A stretch of DNA of 6,532 bases from Pseudomonadota bacterium (GTDB lineage Bacteria > Pseudomonadota > Gammaproteobacteria > Steroidobacterales > Woeseiaceae): contig JAKSCZ010000464.1 in NCBI GenBank assembly GCA_022360335.1, positions 1 through 6,532 of the forward strand. The letters run 5' to 3'. The notes under the pieces are model-generated. The model saw nothing but the letters and a program-made list of their open reading frames with translations, was not told the origin of the DNA and did not search any database. The position numbers and the translations under genes were made by a program. Below, one piece after another: positions 1-5,450 of the stretch (within the stretch, counting starts at the first letter, position 1; each line of letters starts with the position of its first letter).

Positions 1-285
1 AACCTCGTGTTGCTGTGCCGACACCATCACCGGCTGGTTCACGAGGGCGGATTCGCCTGCAGGAAGAACGACGACGAGATCTGCTTCGAGGACCGGCATG
101 GGGAACGCCTCGAGGAGCAGCCCGAGCACGAAAGCACGACGCTCGAAGAGGCCATGGCGTGGATGTACCGCACATACGAGGACCGCGACATCGACAGCGC
201 ATCGTGCACGCCGAAGTACCACGCCGGCGAGACGATGGACTACGGCTACGCCGTGTCGGTCATGTTCGAGAATCGGTCCAGATGA
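1..285 (+). CDS. HNH endonuclease-like protein, C-terminal fragment (5' end outside window)
   Basis: The reading frame is open from the first base and ends at TGA 283-285, so only the last 94 residues are visible. The fragment opens with NLVLLCRHHHRLVHEGG, the typical end of an HNH nuclease domain. In that domain the cysteine and following histidines belong to the metal- and DNA-binding fold, and the last His is followed by xEGG in the DUF222/HNH group. After it comes an acidic tail of about 75 residues, rich in Glu and Asp (DDEICFEDRHGERLEEQPEH), with no motif I recognise. Such proteins are often orphan nucleases of unknown role, sometimes linked to mobile elements. The catalytic first half lies outside the window, so activity cannot be judged. 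It is separated from the next gene by 176 bases without an evident gene, promoter or terminator. The family call is fairly firm; the function is not. Confidence 0.7.
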   Translation, partial: NLVLLCRHHHRLVHEGGFACRKNDDEICFEDRHGERLEEQPEHESTTLEEAMAWMYRTYEDRDIDSASCTPKYHAGETMDYGYAVSVMFENRSR

Positions 286-461
286 CGAACGAATCGAAGC
301 GGTCGTCCGAATCGCGTTATTGCGCGACAGCATCACGAACTCGCTGCACACCAGCCGGATCGCGATGCCGTCTTCTGCGATGTACTCGTCCCGACTCTCG
401 GGGAATGCTGTACTTTACGCTACTTGCAGACGTTCGGGAATTCGCGGGAGCCGCGCTTATC

Positions 462-869
462 ATGACCGAAACCATTGTTTGCGTCGGCGCCGTAGTTCGA
501 CGATCAGATCGCGTCCTTCTCGTTCGCCAGAGTCCCGGTCATTCACTTGAAGGCCAGTGGACTATTCCGTGGGGACAAATAGATCGCGGCGAGTCTCCGA
601 CTGCGGCCGTGCTCCGGGAAATCGAGGAGGAAGGAGGTGTTCTTGCTCAGGTCGAAGGCTTGCTTGGGGTACAGGAACTGCCGGAGCCGTGGCTCGGTAT
701 GGTCGGAATCCTGTTTCTCTGTGCGCACATTGACGGCACGCCCAGTCCCGACAGGCGTGAAACCGACGCCGCCCGGTATTTTGGCGCCGATCAACTCGAT
801 TCGATCGCTGAGCTACTCGAACCGCTATCGGCCGGTTTCGGAAGAAGCCGCCGTTCAATCAGGGACTAG
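462..869 (+). CDS. Nudix (MutT-like) hydrolase
   Basis: This 135-residue protein carries a complete Nudix box at residues 38-60 that matches Gx5Ex7REUxEExGU exactly: G38, E44, R52, E53, I54, E56, E57, G59, V60. The glutamates of REUxEE bind the divalent metal used to hydrolyse a nucleoside diphosphate linked to another moiety. The N-terminal strand (TIVCVGAVVRR) and the segment LEGQWTIPWGQID before the box are typical of small one-domain MutT/NUDT family members. Substrate cannot be read from sequence. ATG 462 is chosen because the fold begins a few residues later and a weak GGGAG lies about a dozen bases upstream; an in-frame ATG at 405 would add 19 residues of non-family sequence. Codons look less GC-biased than in the arginine genes. 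The stop overlaps the stop of the convergent esterase. No functional link to its neighbours is apparent. Confidence 0.85.
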   Translation: MTETIVCVGAVVRRSDRVLLVRQSPGHSLEGQWTIPWGQIDRGESPTAAVLREIEEEGGVLAQVEGLLGVQELPEPWLGMVGILFLCAHIDGTPSPDRRETDAARYFGADQLDSIAELLEPLSAGFGRSRRSIRD

Positions 870-1528
870 CGACCGTAAACCGTCAATAGCCACTGGCCGA
901 TATCCCGAATCTCCTCGGGGCACACGGCGTGCGCCATCGGGTATTCGTGCCACTCGACCGGGAAGCCCGCCCCGGCGAGTCGTTCGGCGGACGCCTTGCC
1001 CCAGGCGTGCAGCACCATCGGGTCGAAGGTGCCATGACCCATGAAGACCGGTAGATCGCGATGGCTCGTCGAACGCTCGACTTCGTCGGGAATCGGGAGG
1101 TAGGTGGACAGGGCCATCAGTCCGCCGAGTTTGCGGCCGGTCGTCAGCGCCGTGTTGACGGCGATCGCGCCGCCCATCGAGAATCCGGCGACCACGACGT
1201 TCGCCTCGGAGATGCCTCGCTCGATCTCGCGCGCGATCAGGTCCTCGAGCAACGCGGTGCTGTCACGCACGCCTGCCGCATCGGCGCGCCCTTCGGCGTC
1301 GAGGCTGACGATGTCGTACCACGCACGCATCGCCATGCCGCCGTTGATCGTCACGGGACGCACGGGCGCGTGCGGGAACACGAAGCGGAGCGGCAACTCC
1401 GCCGGCAGGCGCAGTTCGGGGACGATCGGCTCGAAGTCGTGGCCGTCGGCTCCGAGGCCGTGCAGCCAGACGACGCTGCCGACCGGCTCGTCGCCCGTCG
1501 TCACCTCCACGCATTCAGGCAGGGCCAC
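866..1528 (-). CDS. Carboxylesterase / phospholipase family, alpha/beta hydrolase (EstB-like)
   Basis: The protein has 220 residues if it starts at GTG 1528, matching the usual 215-225 of bacterial EstB-type carboxylesterases, which hydrolyse short-chain carboxylic esters or lysophospholipids in the cytoplasm. Visible motifs are WLHGLGADG at 21-29 (oxyanion-hole region), FPHAPVRPVTINGG at 51-64, MRAWYDI at 67-73, and GFSMGG at 115-120 with nucleophile Ser117. Asp169 (GTFDP) and His200 (PMAHA) complete the Ser-Asp-His triad. GTG 1528 is preferred because GGGAGA lies about seven bases upstream and the family's N-terminal strand starts there. An in-frame ATG at 1615 would add 29 residues, remove most of the divergent promoter region and lack family similarity. 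The gene is divergent from argR and convergent with the Nudix gene. There is no sign that it takes part in arginine synthesis. Confidence 0.9.
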   Translation of the reverse strand: MALPECVEVTTGDEPVGSVVWLHGLGADGHDFEPIVPELRLPAELPLRFVFPHAPVRPVTINGGMAMRAWYDIVSLDAEGRADAAGVRDSTALLEDLIAREIERGISEANVVVAGFSMGGAIAVNTALTTGRKLGGLMALSTYLPIPDEVERSTSHRDLPVFMGHGTFDPMVLHAWGKASAERLAGAGFPVEWHEYPMAHAVCPEEIRDIGQWLLTVYGR

Positions 1529-1598
1529 TGCGGTTCTCCCGTCGTCACGAAGCCGCGCAGTGTACCGTATACCGGCGGAAAAAAGGTGATCCCGGGGC

Positions 1599-1629
1599 TT
1601 GCATTCTATGCGCATTAATGTTCTAGTAT
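1599..1629 (+). promoter_or_regulatory. Candidate sigma70-type promoter for the arg operon
   Basis: TTGCAT at 1599-1604 matches the -35 consensus at four of six bases. TAGTAT at 1624-1629 matches the -10 consensus at four of six, but the spacer of 19 bases is long; TCTAGT at 1622-1627 gives an ideal 17-base spacer but a poorer -10. The stretch is locally AT-rich within very GC-rich surroundings, as expected of a promoter. Transcription would begin near 1634-1637, inside the ARG box, so ArgR binding would block it. This is a weak match made by eye. The remaining divergent region (1530-1598) shows only a possible minus-strand -10 (TACACT) for the esterase, without a clear -35. Confidence 0.35.
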
Positions 1630-1646
1630 GTGCATATTTATTCAGG
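1629..1646 (+). promoter_or_regulatory. ARG box (ArgR operator) upstream of argR
   Basis: The 18 bases match the ArgR operator consensus WNTGAATWWWWATTCANW. The core reads TGCAT-ATTT-ATTCA, so the right half-site is perfect, the central four are all A/T, and the left half-site differs only by C for A at 1633. The outermost right base is G rather than A/T. It ends eight bases before the argR start codon and overlaps the AGGA ribosome binding site at 1644-1647. Functional operators usually contain two boxes a few bases apart. The expected partner around 1607-1625 (TATGCGCATTAATGTTCT) is AT-rich but a poor match. Autoregulation of argR and repression of the whole operon by arginine-bound ArgR is the natural inference. 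Confidence 0.75.
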
Positions 1647-1654
1647 ACCGACCC

Positions 1655-2107
1655 ATGCCCCCGACCGGCGACGAACAACGCTCGAGACGCGCGGCGATCC
1701 GCGAACTGCTCGTGCAGCGACCTGCCGGGACGCAGGCCTCGCTGGTTCGCGCGCTCGAGGCGCTCGGCCACGTCGCGACGCAGTCCAGCGTCAGCCGCGA
1801 CCTCCGCAAGCTCGGCGCGATCAAGACGGCGCACGGCTACGAGTTGCCGAACGCCGGCGGCCCGGACGGCGAACCGGTCGCCGGTGTCGCGAGCCTGTTG
1901 CGCAGCATCACGCCGGCCGGCTCCAACCTGCTCGTGATTCGCACGGCAATCGGCGCGGCCCAGCGCGTCGGTCTCGCGCTCGATCGCAGCGCCTGGCCCG
2001 GCATCGTGGGCACGATCGCCGGCGACGACACCGTATTCATCGCGACCGACTCGGCGCATGCACAAAAGAACCTGATTGCCCGGATCGAGCACGCGACCCG
2101 GCCCTGA
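1655..2107 (+). CDS. argR: Arginine repressor ArgR
   Basis: ArgR is the arginine-sensing hexameric repressor that binds ARG boxes and shuts off arginine biosynthesis genes. The 150-residue length fits the family (about 150-156). Residues 11-63 form the N-terminal winged helix-turn-helix, with the recognition segment TQSSVSRDLRKLG at 42-54, close to the family pattern ending in VSRDIRELG. Residues 78-148 form the oligomerisation and ligand domain, with GTIAGDDT at 119-126; Asp124 and Asp125 correspond to the acidic pair that binds arginine across the trimer interface. ATG 1655 is preferred over the in-frame ATG 1628, because AGGA at 1644-1647 is properly spaced for it and because 1628 lies beside the operator and would add nine non-family residues. 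It is the first gene of the operon, 12 bases before argG, which implies co-regulation with the enzymes and a negative feedback loop. Confidence 0.93.
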   Translation: MPPTGDEQRSRRAAIRELLVQRPAGTQASLVRALEALGHVATQSSVSRDLRKLGAIKTAHGYELPNAGGPDGEPVAGVASLLRSITPAGSNLLVIRTAIGAAQRVGLALDRSAWPGIVGTIAGDDTVFIATDSAHAQKNLIARIEHATRP

Positions 2108-2119
2108 ACGGAGACAGCC

Positions 2120-3328
2120 GTGAGCAAAGACACCTCCCCCATCATCCTCGCGTTTTCCGGCGGCCTCGACACCTCGTTCTGCGTGCCGTGGCTGAAGGAA
2201 AACTACGGCCGCGACGTCGTCACGGCCTGTGTCGACACGGGCGGTATCGACGACGAAGCGGCCAGGGCGCTGAAAGACCGCGCGCTGGCGCTCGGCGCGA
2301 TCGAACACGTGCTCATCGATGCCAGGCAGGAGTTCTTCGAAACCGTGATCAAGTACCTGATCGCAGGCAACGTCCTGCGCGGCAACGCCTACCCGTTGTG
2401 CGTCGGCGCCGAGCGCGGCCTGCAGGCGGAGAAGCTGGCGCAGATTGCAACGCAACGCGGGGCGACGACGGTGGCTCACGGCTGCACGGCCGCCGGCAAC
2501 GACCAGGTCCGTTTCGAGGTCGCATTGCGCACACTGAACCCGGGGCTCGAGGTGCTCGCCCCGGTGCGCGACAACAGCTGGGTGCGCGCCGAGCAGCTTG
2601 CGTACCTCGAGGATCACGGCATGCCCCTGCCGCCCCGGGGTTCCGCCTACTCGATCAATCGCGGACTCTGGGGCATCACGATCGGCGGCCGGGAAACCCT
2701 GACCTCGGAGAGCTCGATCCCCGAATCGGCCTGGGTGCTGTCGTCGAACGCGTTCTCGGACCCGCAGGAGCCTTCGACGCATGAATTGACGTTCAGCAAG
2801 GGTATCCCGTCGAAACTCGACGGCAGGGCGTTGCCGCCCGTCCGGCTGATCGAGGAAGTCGAGAAGCTCGCGGGCAGCTACGGTATCGGCCGCGGCATTC
2901 ACCTGGGCGACACCGTCCTCGGCACCAAGGGCAGGGTCGCATTCGAAGCACCCGCGGCAATCACGCTGATCACGGCGCACCGCGAACTCGAGAAGCTCGT
3001 GCTGAGCCAGCAGCAGATGCGAATCAAGGACATCGTCGCGCACATCTACGGCGACTTCGTGCACGAGGGGAAACAACTCGACCTCGTGTGCACCGACGTC
3101 GAAGCCCTGCTGGCCTCGTCACAACGGCGTGTCACGGGTACGGTCAGGTTCACCTTGCGCCCGGGGCACCTGTTCATCGACGGCGTCGAATCGGATTATT
3201 CGCTGCTCGCCGCCACGAAGGGTGTGTACGGCGAGGCTGCGGGCGAATGGACGCCGGGCGATGCACTGGGCTATGCGCGCATCCTGTCGCTGACGGGCAC
3301 GCTGCAGACCCGGGCGGGCGGACACTAG
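2120..3328 (+). CDS. argG: Argininosuccinate synthase
   Basis: ArgG condenses citrulline with aspartate using ATP to give argininosuccinate, the penultimate step of arginine synthesis. The 402-residue product shows the N-type ATP pyrophosphatase PP-loop SGGLDTS at 13-19, VDTGG at 38-42, and AHGCTAAGNDQVRFE at 119-133, the citrulline/aspartate-binding signature. The C-terminal oligomerisation half follows. The segment GIGRGIHLGDTVLGTKGRVAFEAPA at about 255-279 has GDTVLGTKGR where ordinary bacterial ArgG has ENRLVGIKSRE-like sequence. I recall the GDT...KGR form from Bacteroidetes and Xanthomonas proteins that operate with N-acylornithine carbamoyltransferase, but could not align them here. 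The start is GTG 2120, preceded by GGAGA at 2110-2114. The gene follows argR by 12 bases and precedes the P-loop gene by 8, so it is inside the operon and should be controlled by the upstream ARG box. Confidence 0.95.
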   Translation: MSKDTSPIILAFSGGLDTSFCVPWLKENYGRDVVTACVDTGGIDDEAARALKDRALALGAIEHVLIDARQEFFETVIKYLIAGNVLRGNAYPLCVGAERGLQAEKLAQIATQRGATTVAHGCTAAGNDQVRFEVALRTLNPGLEVLAPVRDNSWVRAEQLAYLEDHGMPLPPRGSAYSINRGLWGITIGGRETLTSESSIPESAWVLSSNAFSDPQEPSTHELTFSKGIPSKLDGRALPPVRLIEEVEKLAGSYGIGRGIHLGDTVLGTKGRVAFEAPAAITLITAHRELEKLVLSQQQMRIKDIVAHIYGDFVHEGKQLDLVCTDVEALLASSQRRVTGTVRFTLRPGHLFIDGVESDYSLLAATKGVYGEAAGEWTPGDALGYARILSLTGTLQTRAGGH

Positions 3329-3336
3329 GGATCGAT

Positions 3337-4392
3337 ATGAAAACTGTCGTCGTCGACAAGATCGCGTCGGTCGCTCAGCACAACGACCTCGGGTCGGAAC
3401 TGCGGCTGTCGAAGGACGTCCCCTGCGAAGAGGGCGTTCTCGTTGCGGCAAGGGTGCTCAACAACAAATCGCGCTACAACCAGCTCGAGCTGACCTCGGG
3501 TCGCATGGCGACGGTAACCCAGGGCGACGTCATCGTCGGCGCACTCGGGCACCGCAAAGCGCTGCGCGGCTACTCGGGACACCTGCCGGCGTCACTCGAG
3601 CCCGGCGACACGATTCAGCTCCTCAACATCGGCGGCGTCCTCGGTGTCTGCGATTCCGCGAACCCGGACGTCGGTGCGCCGTTCGACTGCGAGGTGCTCG
3701 GCACCGTGCTGACCTTCCCCTATCTCGGCGAGCGCATCGGCGTGCCGGCCCGCGCCGGCCACAGCGTACTCGACGACGAACCCGTCATCGATACGCAAGG
3801 CGTGCCCGTCATCGCCCTCTCGGGCACCTGCATGGATTCGGGCAAGACGGCAGCGGCCTGCGCGATCGTCAGCCGGCTGCGTCACCTCGGTCTCGACGTC
3901 GCCGCCTGCAAGGCCACGGGGGTTTCGCTGCGGCGCGACGTCCTCGCGATGGAGGATGCGGGCGCCGGCAGCACGATGATTTTTTCGGATTTCGGCATTG
4001 TCGCGACGACCGAGAAGAACGGACGCGAGCTGACGCGCGCGCTGCTGACCGGCCTCGCCCGGAACAAGCCGGACGTCATCGTGCTCGAACTCGGCGACGG
4101 CCTGCTCGGCGCCTACGGCGTCGGTGCGATCCTGTCCGACGAGGCGATCCGGGACGCGCTGACGGTCGTCATCCTGTGCGCCAACGATCCGGTGTCCGCC
4201 TGGGGCGGCGTCGAGCTGTTGCGCAGGGAATTCAACGTCGAACCTGCCGTCGTCACGGGGCCGGCGACCGACAACGACGTCGGCGTGCAGCAGATCGACG
4301 AACGCACCTCGCTTCCGGCGATCAACGCCCTCTCGAACGGCGTCGCCCTCGGTGATAAGGTCGCTGCGCTCCTCAAGAGGGAATCGGCATGA
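3337..4392 (+). CDS. Unknown P-loop NTPase (BioD/DUF1611-like) in the arginine operon
   Basis: I do not recognise this 351-residue protein as any standard arginine enzyme. Residues 30-135 look beta-rich, with many alternating hydrophobic stretches and glycines (GDVIVGALGHRKALRGYSGH at 63-82), suggesting a barrel-like N-terminal domain. From 157 a P-loop domain begins: VIALSGTCMDSGKT has the G-x5-GKT spacing (G163, K170, T171) seen in dethiobiotin synthetase BioD (GTDTEVGKT) and in DUF1611 proteins. LDVAACKATG at 186-195 parallels the BioD strand ending in KPVASG. DVIVLELGDGLLGAYG at 246-261 parallels the Walker-B-like VEGAGG strand. BioD-like enzymes use ATP to activate a carboxylate or carbamate; the DUF1611 member DgcN has been reported as a D-glutamate N-acetyltransferase. 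A role in glutamate acylation or activation is therefore an inference. No signal peptide or membrane segment is seen. AGGGA at 3327-3331 supports ATG 3337; the stop overlaps the argC start (ATGA). Confidence 0.75.
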   Translation: MKTVVVDKIASVAQHNDLGSELRLSKDVPCEEGVLVAARVLNNKSRYNQLELTSGRMATVTQGDVIVGALGHRKALRGYSGHLPASLEPGDTIQLLNIGGVLGVCDSANPDVGAPFDCEVLGTVLTFPYLGERIGVPARAGHSVLDDEPVIDTQGVPVIALSGTCMDSGKTAAACAIVSRLRHLGLDVAACKATGVSLRRDVLAMEDAGAGSTMIFSDFGIVATTEKNGRELTRALLTGLARNKPDVIVLELGDGLLGAYGVGAILSDEAIRDALTVVILCANDPVSAWGGVELLRREFNVEPAVVTGPATDNDVGVQQIDERTSLPAINALSNGVALGDKVAALLKRESA

Positions 4393-5450
4393 GCAAGTCA
4401 ATCCCCACGGTCGTGCTCGGCGCCTCCGGCTACGTCGGCGGTGAGCTGCTGCGGCTGCTCGCGGGGCACCCGAACTTCGAGCTGCGGGCCGCCGTTTCGG
4501 ACAGCGGCGCCGGCAAACCGGTCGTCGACCTGTTTCCTCACCTCGGACCGGCGCTCGACCGGCGCCGTTTCGTCGGACGCACAAAATGGCTCGATGACGT
4601 CGACGCCGGTTCCGGCCTGGCCTTGTTCTCGGCCGCCCCGCACGGCGCCTCGGCGTCCCTGATCGCGAGCGCGCTCGACGCCTGCCGGAGGAAGGGCGTC
4701 GACGTCCGCGTCGTGGACTCGTCCGCGGACTTTCGCTTCGCCGGCCAGGCGACGTGGGAGTCGATCTACGGCACCGGACACGGGGCGCCGGAACTGCTCG
4801 ACCGGTTCGTCTGCGCATTGCCCGAACACATCGCCGACCTCGACGTGAGCCACGTCGGGCACCCGGGATGCTTCGCCACGGCGTCGGCGCTCGCCACGGT
4901 GCCGCTCATGACGTCGGGCCTGACCGAAGCGGAGGTGTTCATCTCGGCGGTCACGGGCAGCACGGGCTCGGGCAAGACTCCACAGGCAGGCACGCACCAC
5001 CCCGAGCGCAACGGCAACCTGTACGCCTACAAGCCGCTGGCACACCGCCACGCGCCCGAGGTCGAAGCGCTGGCGGAAGCTGCGAGCGGTCGCGATACGA
5101 AGGTGCACTTCGTGCCGCATTCCGGGCCGTTTGCGCGCGGTATCCATGTCACCTTGCAGGCCAGGGCGGAACGGCCCGTCGACGGGAATCGGCTCCGGCA
5201 GGTCTACGAGGACGCCTATGCCGGCGCGCCGTTCGTACGGATCGTATCCGGCACGCCGCGCATCAAGGACGTCGTCGCGAGCAACCAGTGCCACATCGGG
5301 ATCGCGACCGACGGCGACGCCGTCGTCGTCATGGCCGTCATCGACAACCTCGTCAAGGGCGCCGCGGGCGGCGCCGTGCAATGGATGAACCGCCTGTGGG
5401 AACTGCCCGAGACGGCGGGACTCGACATGCCGGCGCCGGGGTGGACCTGA
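4389..5450 (+). CDS. argC: N-acetyl-gamma-glutamyl-phosphate reductase (or N-acyl/LysY-like relative)
   Basis: ArgC reduces N-acylglutamyl 5-phosphate with NADPH to the semialdehyde, the third step of ornithine synthesis. The 353-residue protein has the dinucleotide-binding GASGYVGGEL at 11-20, VDSSADFRF at 109-117, the active-site HPGCFAT at 158-164 with catalytic Cys161, a histidine-rich HRHAPE at 219-224 containing the probable catalytic His, and the C-terminal signature VIDNLVKGAAGGAVQWMN at 317-334. The insert TGSTGSGKTPQAGTHHPERN at 189-208 followed by YAYKP differs from the usual enterobacterial ArgC. It resembles Bacteroidetes ArgC and the LysY reductases of the LysW-dependent lysine/arginine pathway, by memory comparison. 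Those relatives use N-succinyl or carrier-protein-bound substrates, so the acyl group here is open. The start overlaps the previous stop and the stop overlaps the argD start, suggesting translational coupling. Confidence 0.9.
   Translation: MSKSIPTVVLGASGYVGGELLRLLAGHPNFELRAAVSDSGAGKPVVDLFPHLGPALDRRRFVGRTKWLDDVDAGSGLALFSAAPHGASASLIASALDACRRKGVDVRVVDSSADFRFAGQATWESIYGTGHGAPELLDRFVCALPEHIADLDVSHVGHPGCFATASALATVPLMTSGLTEAEVFISAVTGSTGSGKTPQAGTHHPERNGNLYAYKPLAHRHAPEVEALAEAASGRDTKVHFVPHSGPFARGIHVTLQARAERPVDGNRLRQVYEDAYAGAPFVRIVSGTPRIKDVVASNQCHIGIATDGDAVVVMAVIDNLVKGAAGGAVQWMNRLWELPETAGLDMPAPGWT

Noticed and set aside
15..869. A single 284-residue plus-strand protein ending in the Nudix domain
   Set aside because: Its first half overlaps the HNH gene in another frame and is Arg-rich without family similarity; the Nudix fold begins at about 462.
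1613..1615. ATG as the esterase start, giving a 249-residue protein
   Set aside because: The additional 29 residues have no family similarity and would run through the arg promoter region; GTG 1528 has a good GGGAGA and gives the normal family length.
1628..1630. ATG as the argR start, giving 159 residues
   Set aside because: It lies at the edge of the ARG box without a ribosome binding site, while ATG 1655 is preceded by AGGA and gives the usual ArgR length.
866..3076. A 736-codon open frame on the minus strand continuing upstream of the esterase through argR and argG
   Set aside because: Only the last 220 codons match a protein family. The rest is antisense to two firmly identified genes and is low-complexity Arg/Ala/Asp-rich sequence, typical of shadow frames in high-GC DNA.
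3337..4392. Calling the P-loop protein a dethiobiotin synthetase or MobB
   Set aside because: The P-loop and following strands resemble BioD, but the protein is over 100 residues longer, has an extra N-terminal domain, lacks the KPVASG substrate motif and stands in an arginine operon rather than near biotin or molybdopterin genes.
3592..4818. Long minus-strand open frame of 408 codons opposite the P-loop gene and argC
   Set aside because: Arg-rich shadow of the plus-strand genes with no recognisable domain and no start context.
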